Below, piece by piece: positions 1 through 8,970 of a stretch of DNA of 49,797 nt. Every line of letters begins with the position of its first letter. The first letter of the stretch is position 1. The position numbers and the translations under genes were made by a program. Source of the DNA: Paludibaculum sp. (GTDB lineage Bacteria > Acidobacteriota > Terriglobia > Bryobacterales > Bryobacteraceae); assembly GCA_029973955.1 (NCBI GenBank), contig JARKQJ010000133.1:1-49797 (forward strand). Reading direction: 5' to 3'. The notes beneath the pieces were generated by a model, which saw only the letters and a program-made list of their open reading frames with translations, was not told the DNA's origin and searched no databases.

Positions 1-45
1 CACCCAGCGGGGGGCGCGCCCGTTCTGGCGCGCGCGCCGCCAGGG

Positions 46-1806
46 CTAGCGCGTCTTCTTTTCAGTCGCGGTGAGTGTGCCCAGGTCGATGGTACGCTCC
101 GTGCCGCCGTGCGTCATGGTCAGCTTCGGCACGCCCGGCTCGCCGTGAAGATACGGACCGCCAAAGGCAGGCCACTTTTCGTAGTCCAGCGGCTTGCCGT
201 CGATCATTGCCCGTTGGCCGTACGTGCATTCCATCAGCTTGCCGCGCAGCGTCTGGAAGGTTACCTTCGGCGCAGGCTCCAGCTTCGTTTCCAGCTTCAG
301 GGCGAGGATGGCCTGCTTGAATGCGGCGGCGGTCGGATACTCGTCCATGCTCGCCACCTGCACGATGGTGCCGTTCTTCAGGTGCGGGCTGAAGAGGCGT
401 TTGCCGCCGCCCTCGATCGGCTTCCACTCATAGGGCGCCAGCGGCCGGTAGGCGATGCGCGCCTTGCCGCCGCGTGCGAAGATCCAGCCCGAAGCGTGCT
501 CCTCGATCTCCTCCAGATCCTTCGAGAAGAATCCGTTGATGTGCGGGAACCGCGTGAGGCTCGGGATGTCGTACAGCGCGATCACCGCGTCTTCCGACTG
601 CGCGATCTGCTCGTACGGGCTGCCGCCCAGGAGCTTATCCGGCGAGTCGTAGCTCTTCTTCGAGCGATAGACCTCCTCAGTGCCGAAGTCCGGCCCGAAG
701 GTGAAGTAGGCCTGCAGCTCCAGCCCGCCCGAGTAGGGGTGGATCGAGAACAGCGTGGGGTGCTTGCCGCGCGGATCGTCGAGGCGCCAGGTGACGTCCC
801 AGGAGTGTTGCTGCACGGGCTGCAGCAGGCCGCCCTGGTCTGAGCCGACAGCGTAGTCCTTCGTCATGTACGTGGTCTTGAAGACCTGGCCGTGGAGTTC
901 GTCATGGTAGCGCCAGCGGTTGCGCGTGCGCTTCTTCTCGTAGTGCGTGTACGGCTTGCCGCGGTCCGTGGCGATCTGCTTCAGGACCTCGGGCGGCTCC
1001 TGCGCGGAAGCCAGCGCGTAATAGAGCACGTAGCCGGCGTGCGGCTCCGTAGGCTTGCCCTGGCCGAAGAGCAGCCAGCCGAAATCGGAACTGACGCCGA
1101 ACCACTTCTCCACCACCTGGCGGTCGTCGGTGCGGGCGTGCGAGCCCACGTAGATGCCGTCCAGGCTCTCGGCGGCGAAATCGGCGGTGATCCACTCGAT
1201 CATTAACTGCGCCTGCTTCTTCATGCGCGGGTCCTCGGCCCACGCCGCGAGGTAGGAGAGCGGCAGCATATAGACGCCGATGTAGTGCGTGCAATCGTAT
1301 TCGCCCTGGCCCTTGGTGGTGGTGAGCTTCACCCAACTGTCGATCCACTCGCGCGCTTCGCGCAGGTTTTCATCCGACGAACGGCCGTTGAACCATTCGC
1401 TGCCGGGCAGGCCCGGATATTTCTGCGCCATCAGGTAGAGCGAGGTATAGTAGAGCAGCCAGTGGTTCTCCGTATCGCCGCGATAGGGCATGTAGGTCTT
1501 CCAGGCGTTGCGCAGAGCCGCGCGCGAGGCGGCGGTGAGCTGGCCCTGGTCGGTGTAGGCCACGGCCGTCACGGGGAACATCCAGAACATGTCGCCCGAG
1601 GGGTCTTTCAGCAGTTCCTGGAGGCGGCGGTTGGCGGTGGCCGCGTCTTCCTTCAGCCACAGCTTCGCGGCCACGGTGGCGTAGCCGCTGTCGTTCACGG
1701 TCTTCGGGCGGGCGTAGAACTCGATCACCTCCCGCACGCGCTTCTGAAAGTCCTGTGCCTGGGCGCCCAGCGCCAGCAGCAATGCAGCCGCAATCAACCT
1801 CTTCAC
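46..1806 (-). CDS. Secreted protein of unknown function, 586 aa
   Basis: I do not recognise the family. The protein opens with a clear signal peptide (MKRL, then an Ala/Leu-rich core ending AQA near residue 17), so it should be exported. The body is rich in Trp and Tyr with many helical stretches between residues 25 and 300, including WFNGRSSDENLREAREW and a DCTHYIGVYMLP stretch, followed by a beta-rich C-terminal part. This resembles an alpha/alpha-barrel carbohydrate-active enzyme, but I can name no catalytic residue. The GTG start is supported by the SD-like sequence AGGGAGGTG just upstream, and it overlaps the stop of the Asp-box gene by 4 nt (GTGA), so the two are translationally coupled. 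Likely partner of that gene. Confidence 0.8.
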   Translation of the reverse strand: MKRLIAAALLLALGAQAQDFQKRVREVIEFYARPKTVNDSGYATVAAKLWLKEDAATANRRLQELLKDPSGDMFWMFPVTAVAYTDQGQLTAASRAALRNAWKTYMPYRGDTENHWLLYYTSLYLMAQKYPGLPGSEWFNGRSSDENLREAREWIDSWVKLTTTKGQGEYDCTHYIGVYMLPLSYLAAWAEDPRMKKQAQLMIEWITADFAAESLDGIYVGSHARTDDRQVVEKWFGVSSDFGWLLFGQGKPTEPHAGYVLYYALASAQEPPEVLKQIATDRGKPYTHYEKKRTRNRWRYHDELHGQVFKTTYMTKDYAVGSDQGGLLQPVQQHSWDVTWRLDDPRGKHPTLFSIHPYSGGLELQAYFTFGPDFGTEEVYRSKKSYDSPDKLLGGSPYEQIAQSEDAVIALYDIPSLTRFPHINGFFSKDLEEIEEHASGWIFARGGKARIAYRPLAPYEWKPIEGGGKRLFSPHLKNGTIVQVASMDEYPTAAAFKQAILALKLETKLEPAPKVTFQTLRGKLMECTYGQRAMIDGKPLDYEKWPAFGGPYLHGEPGVPKLTMTHGGTERTIDLGTLTATEKKTR

Positions 1807-2777
1807 TTCGCACCTCCCTGGGGCACGAAGAACATCCGGTAGATGATGCTGCCCTCCAGTCCGTCTTTCCGCCAGGTCTTGCCCGCGTCGTCGGAGACGT
1901 AGAGCGCCTCCTCATGGACGGCCGCGTAGAGCCGCCCCGCGTGGTCCGGATCGAATGCCACGCTCCACACGTCGGCCTTGGGCAGGCCGATGTTGCGCGC
2001 CGCCCAGGTCTTGCCGCCGTCTTCGGAAACCTGCACGCCAGGGCCCCAGCCGCAGATGGCGATGCGGCCCGGCCTGGTGGCGTCGAAAGAGATGTCGTAG
2101 AGGTTGCGCTGCACTCCGACGTTGCCCAGGTTTTCAAAGCTGAGGCCGCCGTTTTCAGAGCTGAACAACCCGCCCAGTTGCGTCACTGCCAGCCATTTGC
2201 CGGCATCGTGCGGCGATTGTTCGATGTGCATGATCTGAAATCCGCCGGCGCCGGCAATCTTCCAGTCGCGCCCAGCGTTGTCGGAGACGAACACGCCCTC
2301 TTCGGTGCCAACCAGGAGGCGCTGCGGCCTGGTGCGATCGATGCGCACGGCGTTGGCATACTTGCGGTGCAGCCTGCCGCTCAGTTCCATCCAGCTTTCG
2401 CCGCCGTCGCGGGAAAGCCGCAGGCCAGCCGTGTGGCCGAACAGCAGGCTGCCGTCGGAGCCGGCGGAGATGTCGCGCAGTTCAGTGACGTCGTGGCTCG
2501 TCAGGATCCGCCACTGGCCTTGCCGGTTGATGCGGATGACGCCGTTGCCGGCCGCGACATAGACCGATCCCGGCTCGTTCAGCCGCCACGCCAAACCCAT
2601 CATGTAAGGGTGCCGGTGGCCTGGGTTCTCCCAAGCGCCGCTGTCGCTCTTCACAAAAAGGCCGCCCGGCAGCATGGCCTTACCCACCACCCAGTCACGA
2701 GTGGTGACGCCGACGGCATGCATCCGGTGCTGGCCCCAACAGCAGGCCGCCAGCCCGATCAACAAAAGGAAACGCAT
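1803..2777 (-). CDS. Exported Asp-box (BNR/Ycf48-like) beta-propeller protein, 324 aa
   Basis: Five Asp-box motifs of the form S-x-D-x-G-x-x-W occur at about residues 122-129, 165-172, 207-214, 251-258 and 295-302 (for example SRDGGESW, SEDGGKTW, SDDAGKTW), spaced about 43 residues apart. That is the signature of a sialidase/Ycf48/Vps10-type propeller built of BNR repeats. A short signal peptide ends near residue 16. Such domains serve as glycosidase or binding scaffolds; the Arg triad of a true sialidase is not evident, so no enzymatic role is claimed. It is the first gene of a two-gene unit with the following secreted protein. There is no Shine-Dalgarno sequence before the ATG, but a TAGATT hexamer lies 6 bp upstream, suggesting a leaderless transcript. 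Confidence 0.85.
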   Translation of the reverse strand: MRFLLLIGLAACCWGQHRMHAVGVTTRDWVVGKAMLPGGLFVKSDSGAWENPGHRHPYMMGLAWRLNEPGSVYVAAGNGVIRINRQGQWRILTSHDVTELRDISAGSDGSLLFGHTAGLRLSRDGGESWMELSGRLHRKYANAVRIDRTRPQRLLVGTEEGVFVSDNAGRDWKIAGAGGFQIMHIEQSPHDAGKWLAVTQLGGLFSSENGGLSFENLGNVGVQRNLYDISFDATRPGRIAICGWGPGVQVSEDGGKTWAARNIGLPKADVWSVAFDPDHAGRLYAAVHEEALYVSDDAGKTWRKDGLEGSIIYRMFFVPQGGAK

Positions 2778-2783
2778 GTGCTG

Positions 2784-2789
2784 AATCTA
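2784..2789 (-). promoter_or_regulatory. Candidate -10 element of a leaderless promoter (TAGATT)
   Basis: TAGATT on the minus strand, 6 bp before the ATG at 2777. A start seven bases after the hexamer falls exactly on the A of the ATG. No -35 match is evident. It sits in the 28-bp gap after the URO-D-like gene. Confidence 0.4.
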
Positions 2790-2805
2790 TCAAACCCGCC
2801 GGGTG

Positions 2806-3867
2806 CTACAGGGTGCCGAACTCCTGCACCGCTTCGTAGAGCGCCACCACATTGCGCGTCGGCGTGTTCGCCTGCAGATTGTGGCACGGCGCCACCACGT
2901 AGCCCTTGCACTCGGAGAAGATGGCGATGTTCTCTTCCACTTCCTTCTTCACCGCTCCCACGGTGCCAAAAGGCAGAGTGTGCTGATTGTCGACACCGCC
3001 ATGGAATATGACGCTGGAGCCGAACTTCTGCGCCAGGCTCTCACGCGCCATGCCCTTGGCCCGCCACTGGATTGGATTCAGCACGTCGATTCCGATGTCG
3101 ATCAGTTCCGGCAGCAGCGGCGCAATGGCGCCGTCGTCGTGGTGGAAGGTGTGCGCGCCATAGGCCCGCGCCAGGTCGATCATGCGCGCGAGCCACGGTT
3201 TGATGAAACGGCGGAATGACCGCGGACTCATCAGCAGAGACTCCTGCGTGCCCAGGTCCTCCGCCACGTAGATGAAGTCGATCAGTTCGCCGGCGGTCTC
3301 CATGCTCCGCTTCACGATGCCGGCGTGGATCTCGAAGATCCGCTCCATCATCGCGTCGGCGATCGCGGGATTCTCGATCAGATCCTCCAGCGCTTGTTCC
3401 ATGCCGCGCAGCCGGCTGTAGAGATAGAAGGGTTCGTACGACGCGCCGACAATCGGGTAGTCCGGCCACTTCAGGCATTCCGTGAGGAGATGCTCGTAAT
3501 CCCACTCCTCAGGCTTCGGCCAAGGGTACGCATCGATCTCTTCCACTGATGTCGCCTGCGCCAGCGGGGGATTCACCGCTTCCTCGTAGACGCCCGCCCC
3601 ATCAAGGTACTCCACCTGCCGCGTCGGTACGCCCCAGACGCTGAACAACGACGGGATGTGCCAGGTATCTTCTGTCGCGCGCGGGTGCCGCGGGGCCAGA
3701 AAGACGCATTTGTCCACCCCAAGCGCCCGCCATACATCCGCGTCGGTCTCGCAGCCCAGGTCGGATCTCAGCCGCGACATCACCTCTTCGGTCGCCCACA
3801 GATCGCACGGAACTCGGTCCGGCCGTTCACCTGCCAGAAGGCAGTTCCACCGTTCTTTCGGAGTCAC
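2806..3867 (-). CDS. Uroporphyrinogen decarboxylase (URO-D) family protein, 353 aa
   Basis: The N-terminus MTPKERWNCLLAGERPDRVP is the typical opening of URO-D-fold proteins of the methyltransferase/MtaA-like side of the family. Later landmarks are FHHDDGAI (about residues 221-228), LNPIQW and IFHGGVDNQHTLPFG near the C-terminus. The N-terminal RQAGRY-type motif of genuine HemE is absent, so haem synthesis is unlikely. Members of this branch act in corrinoid-dependent methyl transfer or are uncharacterised, and no corrinoid protein gene lies nearby. GTG start. The purine-rich stretch GAGAGGT is too close to the GTG for a normal SD, whereas TAGAAT lies 8 bp upstream. Separated by 28 bp from each neighbour. 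Confidence 0.85.
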   Translation of the reverse strand: MTPKERWNCLLAGERPDRVPCDLWATEEVMSRLRSDLGCETDADVWRALGVDKCVFLAPRHPRATEDTWHIPSLFSVWGVPTRQVEYLDGAGVYEEAVNPPLAQATSVEEIDAYPWPKPEEWDYEHLLTECLKWPDYPIVGASYEPFYLYSRLRGMEQALEDLIENPAIADAMMERIFEIHAGIVKRSMETAGELIDFIYVAEDLGTQESLLMSPRSFRRFIKPWLARMIDLARAYGAHTFHHDDGAIAPLLPELIDIGIDVLNPIQWRAKGMARESLAQKFGSSVIFHGGVDNQHTLPFGTVGAVKKEVEENIAIFSECKGYVVAPCHNLQANTPTRNVVALYEAVQEFGTL

Positions 3868-3875
3868 TACCTCTC

Positions 3876-3881
3876 ATTCTA
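3876..3881 (-). promoter_or_regulatory. Candidate -10 element (TAGAAT)
   Basis: TAGAAT on the minus strand, 8 bp before the GTG at 3867, giving a predicted leader of about 2 nt. No clear -35. Confidence 0.35.
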
Positions 3882-3895
3882 CAGTGCCGCGCACG

Positions 3896-6355
3896 TTACG
3901 TTCCGCTAATCTGGACATCCAGCGATGCCTGGCCCAGCGTCACGCGGAACGTGTTGGTGCCGGCCAGCGTTCCCATCTGGACGCTCACGCCATACAGTCC
4001 GGGCACGTCCAGGTCGTAATCTGTGACCCGGAGCACCGCGCCGCCGCCCGAAACCGCTGTCACCGTCGGCGTCTGATTCACGATCACCCCGGCGGCGTCG
4101 ACGATTCGGATGTAGAACGCATCCGCCTGTGCCGTGCCGCGCCGGGCACTCGTGATGGAGTACATCAGGTTGACGTTTGCCGGTTCGCCGGCGACCGCAT
4201 GCCAGTACGGCACGTGGATCACCTTGCCGGACGTCAAGCCGGTGATCTGGATCGAGCCCTCATAGTGGCCGCTGCTCAGAGACTGGGCCGTCCAGCGCAC
4301 CGGGATATCCACCGAGGCGCCCGCGGGCAGTTCCACCGCCGGCAGTTCGATCAGAGGCGCCGGCAGGCCATCCGTCGTCCCGTCCGCGTTCGTCCCGGCC
4401 GGCTTCACCTGGATCTCGTAGCTCTCCGTGTCGGTGCCTGTATTCCGCAGACGGAAGCTCCTGGCCGCATCCAGGGTTCCGCTCCCCGCGCCAAAGCTCA
4501 GGGAGACCGGATAGGCCGTGGCCGTCGACTGAAGCGCCGCCACCATATCCAGCACGCCGGCGCCCGCTTGCTGCAGAGTCGGCGTCAGCCCCTTCCAGGT
4601 CTCGGCCACCGGCGCGGCGGTGTTCACCAGCAGAGACCGGTAATCCTCCTCGGTGAGGCCCGGGCGCGCGCTCTTCAACAGGGCCGCCGCGCCGGCGATC
4701 ATTGGCGTGGAGAAACTCGTGCCGTCCACCAGAATGTAGCCGGAGTCGTCATACATGTCGCCGTAGTAGTCCAACCTCTGCGTGGCCGTGTAGACGTCTC
4801 CGCCGGTCGCCAGCACGTCCGGCTTGATGCCAAGGTCCACGTTGGGCCCCACCGCGGAGAACTCCGCCACGCGCTTGCCAGGCTGGTCCACCGCCTGCAC
4901 CGCGAAGTTCATGGTGGCCGTGGTTGTACCGGCGGCCACCTGATTCCTGATGGCCACCCCATCGCTATTGCTGACCATCTGGGCCGGCAGGGTGGCTGTG
5001 CCCACGCTCATCGTAATCGGAGTGGGCGAATCCGCCGCTGCGTACACCAGTGCGCCCACGGCCCCGGCGTGCTGCACATTGAGAATCTTGGTTTCGAAGG
5101 TGCATGTCCCACGCAGAATGAGGGCGATCTTCCCGGCAAAAGCGCCGTTGGAGAAACTGTTGCAGGCCAGTCCGTTGCCGTCACGGGCCGAGACATCCGC
5201 AACTTCGCCCTGCACCGCTCCGGAAGGCGCCGGACCTGAGCCGATGAAAGCCAGGTAGGTGCCCAGCCCGTCCACCGCCACGTTGGTGCCGAACGTGCGG
5301 CTGTTGGTATTTGCGCCGGCGGTGATCGCCGACGGCGAGGTGCCGGGCGAACCGATGGTGTTCATCCCCGGGCCGTTGTTACCGGCGGCGACGACGACGA
5401 TCACGCCGGCCTTCACGGCCTGCTCGATCGCGTCCACTTCCGGGTCGTCGGCCAGCCGGTAGGCGAAGTCGTCGCCCAGGCTCAGGTTGATCACGTCCAT
5501 GCCGTCGAGCACTGCGTCTTCAATCGCCGTAATGATCGCCGCGTCGTTGGAAGAGTCGTTGTACCCCGGCGTGCCAAAGACTTTGTAGGCGCCGATCCAG
5601 GCGCGCGGAGAGATGCCCTGCATCGTCGCCAGCGGCGCGTCCACCTTGCCGCCCGCGGTGATCATGGCCAGCGCCGTGCCGTGGCCCACGTGGTCCCGCA
5701 CGGAGTAGTCGGGGTCCCGGTAGCGCAGCAGCGGAACGTAGCTGCGCGCCACGATGATTTTTCCGCTGGTATTGCCCGAGTCGAAAGTGTAGTTCGTGCG
5801 TGGAAAACCATCTGGGGCGCTCAGCCCCGAGTTCAGGAACGCCGCATGTGATGGATCGATCCCGCTGTCGATAATGGCGATCTTCATGCCTGCACCGGCG
5901 TGGTCCACACCGACCTGCTCCCACGCCTGGGTGACGCGATGCAGTTGCACTGCCCTGTCGAGCACCATATGAAAAGTACGCTCCGGCCGGACCCGCTTCA
6001 CGCCCGGCTCCTGCGCCAGTTTGGCCGCCTCTTCCGCGCTGATCTCGACGAACATGGCGTTGGCCACGGTGTCCACGCTGCCCAGCACTCTGCCGCTGGC
6101 GCTTTCCACCCGCGCGCGCAGCGCCGCCTGCTCGCCGCGGATCCGCTCACGGTGTGCCTGCGCCGCCGTGCTTTGCATGTTCGCCCGCCCTCGGCCTCCG
6201 AGGCGCGCCGCTCTCTGTGCCACGGGCTCTGTGTTCAACTCCACAATGTAGCGGTTCGGAATCTCCTCGCCCTGAGCCCACGGCAGAACCGCTGCCCACG
6301 CCACCAGCATCCAGCCGCTCCGGCGGATCGCCCCGCAAATGCTTCTTGGATTCAT
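3896..6355 (-). CDS. Secreted subtilisin-like serine protease (S8) with PA domain, 819 aa
   Basis: The catalytic triad is complete: Asp163 in IIDSGIDPSH, His225 in HVGHGTALAM and Ser547 in DGTSFSTPMIAGAAALL, with oxyanion Asn326 in AAGNNGPG. An N-terminal signal segment (residues 10-29) is followed by an inhibitor-like propeptide (about 33-135). A protease-associated domain is inserted between the Asn and Ser blocks (about 385-480, with GKIALILRGTCTF and AGAVGALVYA). The C-terminal 220 residues look like beta-sandwich domains. The order signal, I9-type propeptide, S8 with PA insert and C-terminal sandwiches matches large extracellular subtilases. It probably degrades protein outside the cell. 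It is divergent from the two-component genes. A moderate SD (AAGGGA) lies 8 nt before the ATG. Confidence 0.95.
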   Translation of the reverse strand: MNPRSICGAIRRSGWMLVAWAAVLPWAQGEEIPNRYIVELNTEPVAQRAARLGGRGRANMQSTAAQAHRERIRGEQAALRARVESASGRVLGSVDTVANAMFVEISAEEAAKLAQEPGVKRVRPERTFHMVLDRAVQLHRVTQAWEQVGVDHAGAGMKIAIIDSGIDPSHAAFLNSGLSAPDGFPRTNYTFDSGNTSGKIIVARSYVPLLRYRDPDYSVRDHVGHGTALAMITAGGKVDAPLATMQGISPRAWIGAYKVFGTPGYNDSSNDAAIITAIEDAVLDGMDVINLSLGDDFAYRLADDPEVDAIEQAVKAGVIVVVAAGNNGPGMNTIGSPGTSPSAITAGANTNSRTFGTNVAVDGLGTYLAFIGSGPAPSGAVQGEVADVSARDGNGLACNSFSNGAFAGKIALILRGTCTFETKILNVQHAGAVGALVYAAADSPTPITMSVGTATLPAQMVSNSDGVAIRNQVAAGTTTATMNFAVQAVDQPGKRVAEFSAVGPNVDLGIKPDVLATGGDVYTATQRLDYYGDMYDDSGYILVDGTSFSTPMIAGAAALLKSARPGLTEEDYRSLLVNTAAPVAETWKGLTPTLQQAGAGVLDMVAALQSTATAYPVSLSFGAGSGTLDAARSFRLRNTGTDTESYEIQVKPAGTNADGTTDGLPAPLIELPAVELPAGASVDIPVRWTAQSLSSGHYEGSIQITGLTSGKVIHVPYWHAVAGEPANVNLMYSITSARRGTAQADAFYIRIVDAAGVIVNQTPTVTAVSGGGAVLRVTDYDLDVPGLYGVSVQMGTLAGTNTFRVTLGQASLDVQISGT

Positions 6356-6373
6356 GTTCGAGTCCCTTAACAG

Positions 6374-6379
6374 ATTGTA
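6374..6379 (-). promoter_or_regulatory. Candidate -10 element for the subtilase gene (TACAAT)
   Basis: TACAAT on the minus strand; the predicted start lies about 12 nt before the ATG at 6355. It lies in the 140-bp divergent gap 6356-6495, which holds nothing else I recognise apart from the kinase promoter. Confidence 0.35.
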
Positions 6380-6480
6380 CGATTCGCCCCGAGCCCTTCA
6401 GGTTCCCACCCAACTCCGCGAAACAGGGCATTTAACAATTCCTTACAGCCCCATGTTTCCTTCTTTCGATTGGTGTCGTC

Positions 6481-6486
6481 TATTCT
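6481..6486 (+). promoter_or_regulatory. Candidate -10 element of a near-leaderless promoter (TATTCT)
   Basis: TATTCT, 9 bp before the ATG at 6496, giving a predicted leader of about 3 nt. No SD sequence precedes this ATG. Confidence 0.35.
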
Positions 6487-6495
6487 TTCAGGCTC

Positions 6496-8247
6496 ATGAA
6501 TTCAGACCGACATTACCGGCATGCGCGCCATTCCTGGGTCTTCCTCGCTGCGATGCTGGTGCTTTGCGGCGTACTGGGAGTCCTCCAGTACCGTTGGATC
6601 GATGAGTCCAGCCGTGCCGAGAGCATGCGTCTGCGCGGTTCGCTGCAAGGCAGCCTCACGCGCCTGAGCGCCGACTTTAATGCGACGCTCATCAACTCAT
6701 GTTCTCTATTTCTTCCCAGGGTCTTCCCGCCGGACGCCAGTTCCGTCCCGCCCTCGCCCATGAGTCTCTACCGGCGTTGGCGCGAGTCCACGCAACACGA
6801 GGGGCTCTTTTCGGCGATCGGCGTGGTCCGGGTGGAAGGAGACCACCTGACCTTGCACCTGCTGGACCTCCAAACCGGGGATGAGCGCGTTTCCGAATGG
6901 CCGGAATCCTGGGGCTCGATGCGGCGCTACCTGGAGGAGCGGCTGACGATTCTCCGCGAGGGCCGGGAAGGGCAGGGAAGGCCCGGCGGGCGTTTCCGCC
7001 CACCCAACCTGGACGATGGGTTTCTCCTCGAGTTTCCCGTGCGCGGCCGGCCCGACCCTGATGCCCGCCAGGCGCCGGAGTGGTATGTGTTCGAAGTCAG
7101 CGAGAGCTACATCCGCAAGACGCTGCTCCCTGAACTGCTGAATCACCACATCGGGTCAGGACTGGCCGACTATCAGGTGGAAGTCGTCTCCCGGCATCGA
7201 CCGCAACAGATCCTCTTCCGCTCTCCTGACCAGGACCTGCCCGCCATCGGGGAGGCCTCTGACGCTTCCGTCTTCCTCTTTGACGCCCCCTGGGATCTGG
7301 TATTCCGCCGCAACGCCCCTCCGGGCATCCGGGAGGCCCTGCGCAACCGTCCGGCGCCCCCGCCCACGGGCAGGCTGGAGCTCCGCGTACGCCATCGCTC
7401 GGGTTCGCTGGACGCGGTTGTCGCAAAGACCCGCACGCGCAACCTCCTGGTGACGGGCGCCATTCTCTTCCTCATGCTCGGTGCCGCCGCGGCACTCGCT
7501 TCCTACGCCCGGCGTGCACAGCGCCTGGCGACCCTCCAGATGAACTTCGTCGCCGGCGTCTCCCACGAGCTCCGCACGCCGCTGGCCGTAATTCGGACAG
7601 CCGCCTACAATCTGCGCGGCAAGCTGGCCCAAAATCCCGCTCAAGTGGAGAAATACGGCGCTCTCATTCAGAAGGAGTCCGAGCGTCTCACCACGATTGT
7701 GGAGGATGTGCTCAAGTTCGCCAGCCAGAATTCGAAACATGCCCGCTTCCAGTTCGAACCGCTCTCGATGGAGTCCCTCATCGACGCCAGCGTGGCGGCG
7801 AGCCAGCCGGCGATTGAGGCGGCGCAGGTCACTGTCGATCGCAAGATCCAGCCCGGTCTGCCTCTCGTGCACGGAGATCCCATCGCTCTCCAGCACGCCA
7901 TCCAGAACCTGATCAACAACGCGCTCAAATATGGCGCTGGTGAGCAGAAATGGATCGGCATCAGCGCCGCCCCCGACGGCGAGCGCTTTGTGGAAGTCCG
8001 CGTCTCTGATCGCGGTCCCGGCATCCCCCAGGAAGAGATCGGGTCTCTGTTCGATCCGTTCTTCCGCGGCCAGCGCGCCATGGAGGACCAGATTCACGGC
8101 ACCGGCCTTGGACTGGCGCTCGTGAAAGGAATCGTAGAAGCCCACTCCGGCTCTGTCGCCGTCTCATCTCAACCCGGCCGGTTGACGGAATTCGCTATCC
8201 GCCTTCCCGCCGCCGGCCCAGGCATCTCTCAGGACTTTACTCAATGA
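6496..8247 (+). CDS. Membrane sensor histidine kinase, 583 aa
   Basis: Two membrane helices (about residues 14-31 and 316-337) flank a periplasmic sensor domain of roughly 285 residues with no family I recognise. The cytoplasmic part has a HisKA dimerisation domain with phospho-acceptor His357 in VSHELRTPLAVIR. It also has a HATPase_c domain with an N box (NLINNALKYG, about 472), a G1 box (DRGPGIP, about 505) and a G2 box (GTGLGLALVKG, about 535). It phosphorylates the response regulator encoded immediately downstream, whose ATG overlaps this stop (ATGA). The signal sensed cannot be read from the sequence. The start is the ATG with TATTCT upstream; no SD is visible. Confidence 0.95.
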   Translation: MNSDRHYRHARHSWVFLAAMLVLCGVLGVLQYRWIDESSRAESMRLRGSLQGSLTRLSADFNATLINSCSLFLPRVFPPDASSVPPSPMSLYRRWRESTQHEGLFSAIGVVRVEGDHLTLHLLDLQTGDERVSEWPESWGSMRRYLEERLTILREGREGQGRPGGRFRPPNLDDGFLLEFPVRGRPDPDARQAPEWYVFEVSESYIRKTLLPELLNHHIGSGLADYQVEVVSRHRPQQILFRSPDQDLPAIGEASDASVFLFDAPWDLVFRRNAPPGIREALRNRPAPPPTGRLELRVRHRSGSLDAVVAKTRTRNLLVTGAILFLMLGAAAALASYARRAQRLATLQMNFVAGVSHELRTPLAVIRTAAYNLRGKLAQNPAQVEKYGALIQKESERLTTIVEDVLKFASQNSKHARFQFEPLSMESLIDASVAASQPAIEAAQVTVDRKIQPGLPLVHGDPIALQHAIQNLINNALKYGAGEQKWIGISAAPDGERFVEVRVSDRGPGIPQEEIGSLFDPFFRGQRAMEDQIHGTGLGLALVKGIVEAHSGSVAVSSQPGRLTEFAIRLPAAGPGISQDFTQ

Positions 8248-8930
8248 GCCATCGCATTCTTTTGGTCGAAGACGAACCCGGCCTTGTTCTTACTCTCACG
8301 GACCTGCTTTCCGCCGAAGGCTACCAGGTGGATTCCGCCACCGATGGCGTCTCCGGTTTGGCATTCGCCCTGGCTGAGCCGTTCGATCTCCTCATTCTCG
8401 ACGTCATGCTCCCCGGCAAGAACGGCTTCGAGGTTCTGCGCGAACTCCGCCAGCAGGGCCGCGACTACGCCGTCCTCATGCTGACCGCCAAGACCCAGGT
8501 GGTCGATCGCGTCGTCGGTCTGAAACTCGGCGCTGACGACTATCTCAGCAAGCCCTTTGAGCCGGCCGAACTCCTGGCTCGCGTCGAGGCGCTGCTCCGC
8601 CGCACCCGCAAGGACGCGGCTGTCGCCACCATGCAGTTCCGCTTCGCCGATGTCGAGGTGGATTTCGACCGCGGCACCGTCATCAAGAACGGTCAGGCTC
8701 TCGCCATGGCGGGCAAGGAACTTCAGCTCCTGCGTTTCCTCATCGAACATCGCGGCAATGTCGTTTCACGCGACACTCTGCTGGAGTCTGTCTGGCAGTA
8801 CCATTCTGGCGTCAGCTCCCGCACAGTCGATGTCCACATCGCCTGGCTGCGCCAGAAGCTGGAAGACAACCCCCAGTCGCCGCGCCACATTCACACGCTG
8901 CGCGGCGTCGGCTACCGTTTCGTGCCTTGA
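8244..8930 (+). CDS. OmpR/PhoB-family response regulator, 228 aa
   Basis: The receiver domain (about residues 1-120) has acidic pocket residues E9, D10 and E11, phospho-acceptor Asp53 in LLILDVMLPG, a switch Thr in LMLTAKT and the conserved Lys in LSKPFEPAEL. The C-terminal winged helix (about 130-226) carries the family hallmark RTVDVHIAWLRQKL and ends in TLRGVGYRFVP. It is a DNA-binding transcription factor, the cognate partner of the upstream kinase with which it overlaps by 4 nt. The targets are unknown; the GH125 gene begins 40 bp downstream but appears to have its own -10 hexamer. Confidence 0.96.
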   Translation: MSHRILLVEDEPGLVLTLTDLLSAEGYQVDSATDGVSGLAFALAEPFDLLILDVMLPGKNGFEVLRELRQQGRDYAVLMLTAKTQVVDRVVGLKLGADDYLSKPFEPAELLARVEALLRRTRKDAAVATMQFRFADVEVDFDRGTVIKNGQALAMAGKELQLLRFLIEHRGNVVSRDTLLESVWQYHSGVSSRTVDVHIAWLRQKLEDNPQSPRHIHTLRGVGYRFVP

Positions 8931-8957
8931 ACGGCCGCCCCATCGACCGCGCCCGTG

Positions 8958-8963
8958 TATGAT
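8958..8963 (+). promoter_or_regulatory. Candidate -10 element of a leaderless promoter (TATGAT)
   Basis: TATGAT, 7 bp before the ATG at 8971, giving a predicted leader of 1 nt. No SD is seen before any of the three in-frame ATG codons (8959, 8962, 8971). Confidence 0.35.
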
Positions 8964-8970
8964 GGCGCGT

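Noticed and set aside
1..45. GGCGCGCC-type inverted repeat after the first gene as a terminator
   Set aside because: The sequence is nearly all G and C, self-complementary in many registers and without a T-run; too little sequence to judge.
1803..2777. True sialidase
   Set aside because: Asp boxes are present, but I cannot find the catalytic Arg triad or Tyr/Glu arrangement.
2806..3867. HemE (uroporphyrinogen decarboxylase of haem synthesis)
   Set aside because: The N-terminal RQAGRY-type motif is missing and the sequence follows the divergent URO-D branch; there are no hem genes nearby.
3656..5239. 527-aa plus-strand frame opposite the URO-D-like and subtilase genes
   Set aside because: Covers parts of two well-supported genes and shows only biased Arg/His/Gly composition.
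8557..8970. Upstream extension of the GH125 frame over the response regulator
   Set aside because: It would overlap a clear OmpR-type regulator in another frame, and the Tat signal starts at 8971.
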